Below, in pieces: positions 54,930 to 64,000 of a DNA stretch of 64,000 bases. Origin of the DNA: Dermatophagoides farinae (lineage: Eukaryota > Arthropoda > Arachnida > Sarcoptiformes > Pyroglyphidae); contig NC_134684.1 in NCBI RefSeq assembly GCF_024713945.1, forward strand, positions 849,001 through 913,000, in the 5' to 3' direction. The position numbers and the translations under genes are program-made. The number at the start of each line of letters is the position of its first letter. Positions within the stretch are counted from its first letter, which is position 1. The notes beneath the pieces are model-generated. The model was not told the DNA's origin. It made no database searches and worked only from the letters and a program-made list of their open reading frames with translations.

Positions 54930-55155
54930 GTTCCAATAATAATAATAATAATAATAAAAGAAATGGAAATTTTGATTGATTGATTGATTAATTATTTGTT
55001 GTTGTTGTTTTTTTCAACCCTTTTTTTTGTCATTTGATTTGGTTTCAAATCATCTTCCTTCCATATATATAATATATAGAATCCATATATCTCACTGTAA
55101 TTCACTCACTAATTCACTCACTCACTTGTTTTTTTTCCATATGGTGTCTGCGCGT

Positions 55156-55157
<2 letters not shown>

Positions 55158-55182
<25 letters not shown>
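55158..55182. repeat. (TTTTG)n tandem repeat
   Basis: About five TTTTG units. Confidence 0.8.
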
Positions 55183-55187
<5 letters not shown>

Positions 55188-56152
55188 TGTTATTGTGTGT
55201 GTGACATCTGCAGATATCTCACGTAAATTTTGCTGCTTATTTTCTCAAATGATGTTTTTTTGTTTTGTTTAAAAAAAACTAATCTTGATTTCCATTCCAA
55301 AAAAACATTTATTCGATTCTGTATGAATAAGCGATTGTCCATTTTTTTTATCCTACGCTCTCCTCCTCACTCATTCATTCAAATTCGAATGCTTGGTGTG
55401 TCTCTGTGTGTGTGTATGTGTGTGTTTGTTGTATATGGATGTCTTGAATGGGGTTGGTGATTATGAATTTGCTGCTTTTTTTTCCTATCCTTTCCTCTTT
55501 GTTTGTTTGTTTGTTTGGTATATGAATATATCTATCAAATCATAATATTCACACATACATATACATCATCGCTCACATCATCGTACAAAATGACAACAAA
55601 TATGACGACTATGACAACGACGACAACAATAATCAAATCCATTTGAATTATAAGAATCTCTTTAAAAATAAATACTCGAAACAGCTCTTTTCTCATTCTC
55701 ATTCAATTATTATTCTTTCATAAATTTTCTTTTTCTTTTTTTGATTCATTGATTCATTCACATATACAACAAACTAAGTAATATACTACTACGACAACGT
55801 CTACGACGACATTTATATTGGAAATAATCTTTGAAAATAGTTTGTTTTGTTTTGTCTTGTTTTTATTTTTTATTTTTACTGAACCAAATATTAATTTAGT
55901 CGTTTTTTTTCTCTATTTATTTGAAGGAAATTCTTTACACACACACACACACCCACTCACACACTCAGGTTATTTGAAACTCAATCATTAATTTTTCAAT
56001 CAAACACACACACACACACACCCAGAGAGAGAGACAATCGAACGAAAAAAATAAAAAATAAAAATCCTAAATTCTTTGGATCTCATTACATTTTCAACTA
56101 CTACTACTACTACTATTCTTCTTACACATTCTTATTTTCATTTTCAATCACA

Positions 56153-58376
56153 ATGTCTCAACAACATTTATTAATGAAAAATCCATCATCAGTATGTTTC
56201 GACTTTTTTTTTCTTTCTTTCTTTCATGTGTTATCTATTCTATTATTATATGTTGTCTATGATTATAAATTGTAGCTCTTATATAGATAGATAGATATAC
56301 TGATTATCTATCCAGCTTGTTTCTTTGTTTTTTTTTTTTTTTTTGGAATGATTCTTTTTTTTGTATGTTCTGTATATCGCTTTTGTTTGCTTGCTTTGCT
56401 TTGCTTTGATTAATTGATAACCGTTTTTTTTATAGTCTCAAAAATTAATCTGTTGTTTGTTTGTTTGTTTTTTTTGTGTAATTTGAAATTAATAATTTTT
56501 TTTTTTAATGATAAGATTTACTAATTTGTTTTTTTTTGTCTTTTGTTTTGTTTTTTCAATTTGTTCATTTCCAATTGATGATGGTCAATGACGTTAATAG
56601 CAGATATTTAGATCGGCTACGAATGGTGGCCAAAACAATAGCACCACCAATGGCGATATGAACACATCGATCAATGGTAATCATAATTCTGCAAAGAATG
56701 GTGCATACAACAATAGTAACAAAGATCATCATAATAATCATGATAATAATAATGATCGATCATTGATTAATCGTAAGCTACCAAAAGAATTATTGTTACG
56801 TATATTCTCCTATTTGGATGTTGTCACATTATGTCGTTGTGCTCAGGTATCAAAGGTAAGTGGATTTTTTAAATTCTTTAATTTGATAATTTACAAAATA
56901 CCTATTCTTTTACTTGGTTAATCAGAGTTGGAATGTACTTGCTTTGGATGGTAGCAATTGGCAAAGTGTTGATCTTTTTGATTTTCAAACCGAAATCGAA
57001 GGTCGTGTTGTAGAGAATCTATCAAAACGTTGTGGTGGTTTTTTACATCGTCTAAGTCTTCGTGGCTGTAAATGTATTACAGATGTGGCATTGAAAACAT
57101 TTGCTCAAAATTGTAACAATATTGAAGCTTTGAATTTGTTTGATTGTAAACAAATAACTGATGCGTAAGTAGAATAGATTCAAAGAAATTGTTCAAGTTT
57201 AATTTGAGAAATTTTTCATTTTCTCCAGAACATGTGTACAGCTTAGTCATTATTGTCATGAATTACTTCGTCTCAATCTAGGATCGTGTATAGAGATCAC
57301 TGATTTATCATTAATAGCCTTAAGGTAAAAAATTTTATTGATTAATTATTAGAATAAAACTCACATCTTTTTGTTTTATTATGCCACTAGTGTTGGATGT
57401 GTAAATCTGGAACATCTGAATATATCGTATTGTGACAAAATCACTAAAAATGGTATTGAAAAATTGGCAATGGGTTGCCATAATCTCAGTGCCTTTATTA
57501 GTAAAATGTGTACCAATGTTAATGATGAGGCAATCGGTTATTTGGCACAGAATTGTAAATTACTACGTACTGTCAATCTACATGGCTGCCATCAGATTAC
57601 TGATGATGCATTACAAAATTTGGCTTCAAATTGTCCAAATCTTCGTTATCTATGTGTTTCTAATTGTACAAATTTGACTGATCAATCATTGATATCGTTG
57701 GGTCAACAATGTCATCAATTGGTTACATTGGAAGTGTCCGGTTGTAATCAATTAACCGATAATGGTTTTCAACGTTTAGCAAGAAATTGTCATTCGTTGG
57801 AAAAATTAGATCTTGAAGAATGTATTCTCATTACCGATAATACACTTTCACATTTGGCAAATGGATGCCCTTTACTGCAAAATTTGGTGAGTAGTGTCTT
57901 TATGATTTTAATGATGATAATAATTTAAAAAAATTTTCTTTGTTATTTCTGTTGTCATACAGAGTCTTTCACATTGTGAATTAATCACTGATGAAGGAAT
58001 TCGACATATTGGTACCAGTTCCGGTTCATCCGAACATTTACAAGTGCTCGAATTGGATAATTGTCCATTGATCACTGATAGTTCATTGGATCATCTAATA
58101 TCTTGCTATAATTTAAGACGTATTGAGCTTTACGATTGTCAATTGATAACCAAATCAGGAATTCGTCGTCTGCGAGTATGTATTATTTGGCCATTGTATT
58201 TAGAAAATGTCACTAATCATCATTCATTATTATTTTTTTTTTCTCGTTCTACGCACACACACACACACCAGTATCATTTACCTAATTTGAAAGTACATGC
58301 TTACTTTGCACCGGCCACACCACCACCATCGATTACACCACGAACAAGATATTGTCGTTGTTGTATAATCTTATGA
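56153..58376 (+). CDS. FBXL20: F-box/LRR protein of the FBXL2/FBXL20 type
   Basis: Substrate-recognition subunit of an SCF (Skp1-Cul1-F-box) ubiquitin ligase. Seven exons: 56153-56191, 56604-56855, 56926-57164, 57229-57324, 57391-57886, 57963-58175 and 58272-58376, giving 479 aa (human FBXL20 436). The N-terminal 65 residues are Asn-rich. The F-box is at about 72-100 (KLPKELLLRIFSYLDVVTLC), then SWNVLALDGSNWQSVDLFDF, GRVVENLSKRCGGFLHRLSL and about eleven cysteine-containing leucine-rich repeats (DLEECILITDNTL, SLSHCELITDEGI, LELDNCPLITDSSL). The tail VHAYFAPATPPP precedes YCRCCIIL. The last four residues CIIL form a CaaX box ending in Leu, as in FBXL2 (CVIL), predicting geranylgeranylation and membrane attachment. 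The first exon encodes only 13 residues (MSQQHLLMKNPSS). Confidence 0.94.
56192..56603 (+). other. FBXL intron 1
   Basis: 412-nt intron with GTATGT donor and AATAGCAG acceptor, containing T runs and TTTG tracts. Nothing coding seen. Confidence 0.7.
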
Positions 58377-59825
58377 TCATTATGATTTTGATGGCAATTG
58401 AATCACATCATATGTGTTGGCCTTTTCATATATTTTGTCTTTTGATCTTGTTTTTTTTTCTCCAGATTTTTTTTTCATTTTTCCTTGATATATCATCGTC
58501 ATCAAATACGTTAACTATGCGAAAGTCTATATGCTATAGGTTTGCATTTTTCATGATAATCTTTGACTTTTTAGGATTTTATTTGCAGAATTATATCACC
58601 ACACCATTCATTTATTCATTCAAACAATCAAACGCAAAAATGCATGCCTGCATTTTTTTTTATTATATTATTATAAATATACAACGATTATATATGAATA
58701 TATTTATAGTGAGATTCATGATTTAATATATTTATAAGAATCAACAAATATTCGTAAAAATCCTCTCATCATCCATCCATCCATTCATCATTTATTCAAA
58801 TCAATGGAAAAAAATGATTATTTGTCATCCATTTTTATTTTATTTTTTAAATACAAGTCCCTTATATAAGCCTTTTTTTATGAGCGTTTGTTGTTGGTAG
58901 AAAAATTTTGATGTTTTTTTTTTACTTTATAGTAGCGAAACCCAAACATAAATCCATTTTTTCTATCTTTTTTCATCATGTTTACCATATTGTGATACTC
59001 AATACATTACTATTTTGACTTGATTGGGTTTTTTTTCACTTACCCTTTACCATCATCATCATCATCATCATTTTATCGCAAGACAAGATTCATTAATTTC
59101 AACTGGAAATAATTTTTTTTTCTGTTTGACAATCACCAATCAGTCGATATTTTTTATTTTTTTGGTCCACACAAACACACACACAATGAAATTGATTTTG
59201 ATAACTGACCACTGACTTGTTTTGTTGATGAATGAATGATGCACAAAAAAAAATCTGTTTTTCCTTTGGGCCAAATATCATCAATCTTTCGCAGTAATTT
59301 TGATCGTCGTAAACTTTATGAATCCTGTAAATAAAATTTATATTTTTTATCACATCAAAAAAAAAAAAAAATTTTTTTTGATCGAATTTTAATTCAACAA
59401 AAATCGTATAAAGAGCGATACTATTGCCATCTCTGAAATTGGTTAGTATTTACGTCAATAGATGGCAGCACCTACTTCAAAAAAAAATCGAATTCACTTT
59501 TTCAACTTTTTTTTTGACAAATTATCATCTTATCATCAATAAATTAATAACATGATAATTCGGCACCAAAAAAAAATTTTTTTTAATGACCAAAAATCCA
59601 AATGCTTTTTTATATAGGTCAAAAAAAAAAATTTAAGTATGGCAATAGACAATTATTAGATATGAGAAACATTATTGCATAATATAATAAAAAAAACATC
59701 AACAACAAAAACAATGACAAATTAGAATGTGAACACACACAAAAAAATATATACAATCAACAAACAAACAAACAAACAAAAAAGGACTTCTATTGCCAGT
59801 ATTGTATTCTGATTCTGATCATCTT
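58377..59825. other. Convergent intergenic region, FBXL / TESK-like
   Basis: 1.4 kb between two gene 3' ends. It contains the FBXL 3' UTR (an AATAAA at 59330-59335 is a distant candidate signal), A/T runs, a TCA tract near 59056 and two facing AGATGGC-type motifs at 59424-59434 and 59456-59469. Open frames at 58352-58726 and 59024-59215 show no family content. Confidence 0.5.
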
Positions 59826-59830
59826 TTATT
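59825..59830 (-). terminator. Polyadenylation signal overlapping the TESK stop codon
   Basis: Minus-strand AATAAA whose TAA is the stop codon (59826-59828). Confidence 0.45.
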
Positions 59831-62352
59831 GCGCTATCCACGATTGAACAGAATTATGTCGATTCAATGCTGAATGTCTTCGTCGTTGTAAATGCTGTTC
59901 GACTGAATAGAAAGAAAAATGTAAGACTTGTATAATGAATCAAATCATATTTATTTAACACTCACAAACATCAGCTTGGGATTCGCAAATTGATTCGGCA
60001 CTATTTGGTCGAAATTGAATCAGGTTTGAATCTAAACTATTGAAACGTTTGAACTGAACTCGAGGCAACAATTGAAAGCCACTTTCAATCGTTTCTGGTC
60101 GTTTAGAATTCGTCATTGATTGATGTTTATGGTTAGCGGCTGATACTACCAAATCATCATCATTATGATTGAATATGAACAATAATTCTTGAAATTCAGG
60201 CCTTTTTTCCGATTCATACTAAACAGTAATGATAAACATAAAGGATACTGTCAAAAATGATCAACTATTGCTAATGATTTGCGTTACCTGACAGGCCATC
60301 ATTGCTATTTTGGCTAATAATGTATTCATACGAGACGATTCCAGTTTGACAAAATCAATTGCATAATTATCGAGACGTGGAAGAAAATCCGGATCAGAAG
60401 GCGTATGCCAATTAAGCTCACAGCATATGACACCAAAGGAGAAAATATCACATTTATGATTGTACCTGTCAATGAGAGAACCATAAAATTATTCATAATT
60501 ATTAATCAAACCATTTTGAAAACTGACCACTTGTTACTGAGACATTCAGGAGCAAGCCAATATGGTGAACCGACAATTGAAAGTTTTTGTTCGTTATTTG
60601 TTGGTTCACCAGTTGCAAAACCAAAATCACCAATCACAGCTTCTAAACGTTCATCATCAAATTGTGTTTTATAATTGCCAATCGAATCAGTATCGCAAAT
60701 ATGTTTACGAATAAAAATATTTTTCGAAGCGAGATCACGATGTAGATAACCCTGGGAATGAAGATAAGCCATACCTCGGCATACATCTTGCATTAATTTG
60801 ATAAATGTTTGATCAGGATTCAATAGCCGATGAACTTTTGTTGATGTTACATTTCCTTGTAAAATGCTTGGTGACTGTTTATTATCGTTATTATTATTAT
60901 TATTATCATTATTACATTGTGATGATGATGGATAATATTTTTGTATCAATTGTTCCAATGTACCACCATTTATGTATTCTAATAATGGATGTAATCCACC
61001 TATATGTTATTCAAAAAGTAAAATTTAATTTTTATTTGAAAAAGAGAAAATCAAATACACCAAACCTTCATGAACAACTGTTCCCATATAGGCCACTATA
61101 TTCTGATGATTTAATTTATTCAACAATTCAATCTCTTTCAATGCATTACCTATAGGGAAGAGGAATTTAAATTTAAATTTGTAATGCAGCCATAATGAAA
61201 AATAAATCAATATTACCTCGATTACCAGGATTTTTGTTCATTTTAAGTACCATAATTTTTCCCGTTGGTAGATGAATAACCTGAATAATCGTGGAGATTA
61301 TTAATAATGATGATACAAATAAATTTCCTGATTCATACCTTGAACACTTGTGAGAAAAAACCCTGTGATAATTTGACTACATTAAAATCATCCAATCGGG
61401 TTAAATGTGAAACAGCCATACGAATAGATGTTAATGTTGATGATGGAGGATACGAAGGTGATTGTCGTTGCCGTTGATGATCAGATGATGAGATCGATTC
61501 GTCACTTAATTCAGGATTATAATTTTTTTTGAATTTCGGATTTATTGATTGTATAATCGGTTTCGATGATGATGAATCTGATGAAATGATGGACGATGTT
61601 GATTGTAATGATTGATTATCGGTGCATGTCATTGATGGTGGTAATGATAATTTCATCATCATATTCTGTGATGACGGTAATGGTGATAATGAAGTTAAAT
61701 TATCTTGTGATGAATTGGTTGAATATGTTGTCGCTGTATCCATACCGTCCAAATGATAATGTTGATCACAATCGGATGATTCAATTGTATCTGGTGAATG
61801 TGATGTTAAAGGCGGTGGCGACTGTTGCTGCTGTGAATATGATGATGATTGTTGTTGACAATGTTTAGTTAAAATTGCTGCTGTTTTCTTATAAACATCA
61901 TGGTCATTGTTATTGATTATCAAAACGTCATCGGATTTATCACTATTAAACGGACAGAATCTGATTGAAGATTTTGTTGTCATTTCTATTGACTGTGTTT
62001 TATTTTTTGCATCCAAAGAATTAAGAATCATTCTAGAATGGCAAGACGTAGAGTCTAATTCATCATCTGAAGCACTGGTACCAACAAGTGAATCACGATC
62101 ATCATCTTTTTTAATGAAATCAACATTCATCAAATAATTCGATCGATTTAGACCAGATAATTTATTCGATAAAATTGACATTTGATTTTTAAAATATGGT
62201 GGTTGATTATCATATGGTTCATCATAATCATCGTCATCATCAAGATCACCATCATCATCATAATCTCGATCAATATCTTCTTCATGTTCATTTGAAATTG
62301 ATTTAACTGTTGATGATTCATTATCATCAATGCAATGTGATTGAACAATGAC

Positions 62353-62383
<31 letters not shown>

Positions 62384-62598
62384 ACAACATCAATATGTTC
62401 ATCAGTCATAATTGTGGATGGCAGCTTATTAACAACAAATGTTGTTGACAATGATTCAAAATTGATGAATCTATCATCATCATCATCAGATGATTGAATA
62501 CTATTATTGGAAAGCATTTCTTGTTTATTACATTCATTCGTCGTTGTTGTTGTTGTTGTTGTTGTTGTCGTAGTTGTTGTTGTAGCTGTGGTCATCAT
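59826..62598 (-). CDS. TESK: Testis-specific-kinase-like (TESK/LIMK group) protein kinase
   Basis: Dual-specificity kinase of the LIMK/TESK group, which phosphorylates cofilin and so stabilises actin filaments. Exons: 61339-62598, 61217-61280, 61066-61149, 60528-60999, 60288-60465, 59966-60218 and 59826-59902, giving 795 aa. Residues 1-400 are low-complexity (poly-Thr, poly-Asp, Ser) with no LIM or PDZ domain, which excludes LIMK. The kinase domain (about 403-690) begins VKLSQGFFSQVFK; VLKMNKNPGNRGNALKEIEL has the catalytic Lys (about 433); LLEYINGGTLEQL, HRDLASKN (556-558 HRD), GDFGFA and VGSPYWLAPECLSNKW follow, then CDIFSFGVICCELN and DPDFLPR. These match TESK1/2 block by block. The loop after GGTLEQL has an Asn insert. 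The ATG at 62598 was chosen since the frame upstream has no ATG. The TAA stop overlaps AATAAA. Confidence 0.9.
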
Positions 62599-63080
62599 GA
62601 CCGATGAAAATATTCTGCTCAAGAATTCTTAATTATCTTGAATCCTGTGGACATTTGTTTTGATTGTTCAACAACGAAAAAACTAGTGAATTCTAGAAAA
62701 AATAAAATAAAAAAAAACCATAAGTTAGAACAAAGAAAATTACAAACTTTTTTTTCAAGTGAAAAAAAAACCCGATTGTGGTACTATACATTTTCAACAG
62801 ACAAAAAAAAATCATTGATAACGATGATGATGACTGATATGAAACAAAAAATGGTCCATCACATAAACAAGTGATGCACTCACATCCATACATACATACA
62901 AGTACGCAAAAATACAATCTGTGTGTGTGTGTGTAAAAAAAAAATTAGAACAAAAAAAAATATGGTGTTTTGATAATGAAATAATTAACAGCTTAAATAA
63001 CTTATTAATTTAGGAGGCTAATAATAATAAAAAAAAGAGAACATAAAAAAACAATCAATGGTAATCAAATATCATGTGGA
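62599..63080. promoter_or_regulatory. Divergent promoter region, TESK-like / unknown gene
   Basis: 482 bp of AT-rich DNA between outward-facing ATGs with a (GT)n at 62921-62933 and A runs. No specific promoter element assigned. Confidence 0.45.
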
Positions 63081-63458
63081 ATGTGGAAAAAAAATGTCTT
63101 TATCGTCCAATACATGATGATGATGATGATAATCAGTAACCAAGACGAACGTATCAAAATAATAGAATCGATGCGTAAATATGAATCCGATATAAATGCA
63201 TTTCGTTGGCATATGTTTTGTGATAATTATCATTATAATGAATGGCAAACAAATACTATACCGGAAATTCTTGGTCGTTATGGTATAGCTATAGCTATGA
63301 TGGCTAATGATGGTGATCCAAAACAAAATATAAATCAACAACTTAATAATAAACAGCAACAATTGAAACAACGATTCGATCAACATCGATCACAATTTGA
63401 ACAATTACGACATCCAAGATTAAGGATTCTATTTCAATTGATTAATAATCGTAAATAA
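63081..63458 (+). CDS. Small basic protein of unknown function
   Basis: Single open frame of 125 aa from ATG 63081. The reliable part begins near residue 20: NQDERIKIIESMRKYESDIN, then FRWHMFCDNYHYNEWQTNTI, GRYGIAIAMMANDG, a Gln-rich helix, and FEQLRHPRLRILFQLINNRK. The first residues (MWKKNVFIVQYMMMMMI) come from an ATG repeat, so the start could instead be the Met at 63171 or an upstream exon joined at the AATCAG acceptor-like site before 63137. There are no membrane helices or known motif that I recognise; the aromatic/basic composition would suit a small mitochondrial or RNP protein, which is a guess. AATAAA at 63496-63501, 38 nt past the stop, and a codon pattern like its neighbours support a real gene. 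Confidence 0.55.
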   Translation: MWKKNVFIVQYMMMMMIISNQDERIKIIESMRKYESDINAFRWHMFCDNYHYNEWQTNTIPEILGRYGIAIAMMANDGDPKQNINQQLNNKQQQLKQRFDQHRSQFEQLRHPRLRILFQLINNRK

Positions 63459-63880
63459 GATAGAGAGAGAGAGAGAGAGAGCATAATGTTTAAAAAATAA
63501 AAATCATATGATATATTTGTTTTCGAATTACATTTTTGTCATATCCATTGATATCATGATCATGATGATGAATTACAAAAATTCGGGTCGTCGAATGACA
63601 CAGATAAACAAAAAAAAAAAAAAAAAAATAAAAAACAAATGATATTGCATTTGAATCGAAAAAAAGGATCGAATTTTTTTTTCTTTTGGTTTCACAATTC
63701 AATTATTTTATATAATTTTTTGGTTTTGTTTTTTTTTGAATTCGATTCGACAATTTTTATAAATAAAATCGAATTCACATATTTGATTTTTATTCATAAA
63801 ATGCTAATTTAAAGTTTTTTTTGGCTATTTTGACTATATGTTTTCACCACTCTTTTGTTGTGTCTATCATCACACTGAAA
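63459..63880. other. Intergenic region near right edge
   Basis: 422 bp: a (GA)n tract at 63464-63480, AATAAA at 63496-63501, an A run near 63610-63628 and AT-rich promoter DNA for the next gene. Confidence 0.5.
63496..63501 (+). terminator. Polyadenylation signal for the small unknown gene
   Basis: AATAAA 38 nt after the stop at 63458. Confidence 0.5.
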
Positions 63881-64000
63881 ATGGCATCGAAACATAATCA
63901 ACATAATAATCAACATAGAACAACAATATCATCATCATCATCATCATCATTAAATTCAAGACGTAACATTACTACAACTGCTACGACAACTCCTGGTCAA
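63881..64000 (+). CDS. Start of a further gene, cut by window edge
   Basis: ATG 63881 opens 40 codons that run off the window: MASKHNQHNNQHRTTIS, a Ser run, then LNSRRNITTTATTTPGQ. It is a low-complexity N-terminus of the style seen in other genes here; the family cannot be told. Confidence 0.45.
   Translation, partial: MASKHNQHNNQHRTTISSSSSSSLNSRRNITTTATTTPGQ

Larger units (their letters stand above)
52467..56152. other. Repeat-rich intergenic region upstream of FBXL gene
   Basis: 3.7 kb holding the SMARCC 3' UTR and the FBXL promoter/leader. It contains (CA)n and (GT)n tracts (53887-53905, 54254-54287), an (AAT)n at 53416-53441, TCA triplets, (TTTTG)n at 55158-55182, ACT triplets at 56099-56115 and a CCATCTAGG motif near 53306. 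The one coding-like island is at 54774-54929. Confidence 0.55.

Noticed and set aside
58352-58726. 124-codon hydrophobic frame after the FBXL stop
   Set aside because: Phe/Ile/Leu-rich translation of T-rich 3' UTR DNA; looks like membrane protein only because of base composition.
62148-62402. 84-codon Met/Ile-rich frame antisense-shifted within the TESK first exon
   Set aside because: Frame-shifted reading of the GAT/ATG triplet repeat that encodes poly-Asp in the real frame.

Overview
The window is nuclear DNA of a small-genome protostome, most likely an arthropod and probably an acariform (astigmatid) mite; the species call is inference. The signs are very AT-rich sequence, mostly 55-95 nt GT-AG introns, short intergenic gaps, an insect-type ionotropic receptor, and proteins full of His, Gln, Ser and Asp runs written by TCA/ATG/CAA trinucleotide repeats. 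I found no tRNA, rRNA, CRISPR, transposon or virus-derived element. Sixteen genes could be followed exon by exon with consistent reading phase, and each product is a recognisable eukaryotic family except two small unknowns; a seventeenth gene starts at the right edge.

Layout. 0-11 kb: 3' part of an ionotropic receptor (+), USP5/13 deubiquitinase (-), a small unknown gene (+), and CYFIP/Sra-1 of the WAVE complex (-). 11-14 kb: atypical PKC (+), head to head with CYFIP. 14-21.9 kb: a gene-poor stretch rich in simple repeats, ahead of a Ski/Sno transcriptional co-repressor gene (21.9-30.6 kb, +) that has a 3.9-kb intron. 31.7-40 kb: a compact block with GALT (+), a COMMD5-like gene (-), calmodulin-lysine methyltransferase (+), gamma-COP (+) and NDUFA8 (+). 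40-45.5 kb: a divergent Gs-type G-alpha (-), zeta-COP (-) and TMEM165/GDT1 (-). 47.2-52.5 kb: SMARCC/Moira SWI/SNF subunit (+). 52.5-56.2 kb: a second repeat-rich gap. 56.2-63.5 kb: FBXL2/20-type F-box protein (+), TESK-type kinase (-) and a small unknown gene (+). 63.9 kb: first codons of a further gene.

Most genes are unrelated housekeeping or signalling genes and there is no operon-like unit. Three links stand out. Gamma-COP and zeta-COP, which contact each other in the coatomer F-subcomplex, lie 4 kb apart, with Golgi-linked TMEM165 next. CYFIP (Rac effector) and aPKC (Cdc42/Par6 effector) share one 820-bp divergent region. Several genes end with almost no 3' UTR: AATAAA overlaps or directly follows the stop codon, and GALT and COMMD5 converge with 17 bp between their stops.

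The best leads for new biology are a repeated CTCF-like AGATGGC motif confined to intergenic DNA, repeated PxDLS-like motifs in the Ski protein, the unusual N-terminus, P-loop and C-tail of the G-alpha, and the stop-free 3n introns. No wholly new multi-gene system was evident. All coordinates were read by hand, and splice sites rest on phase and family similarity, not on transcript data.
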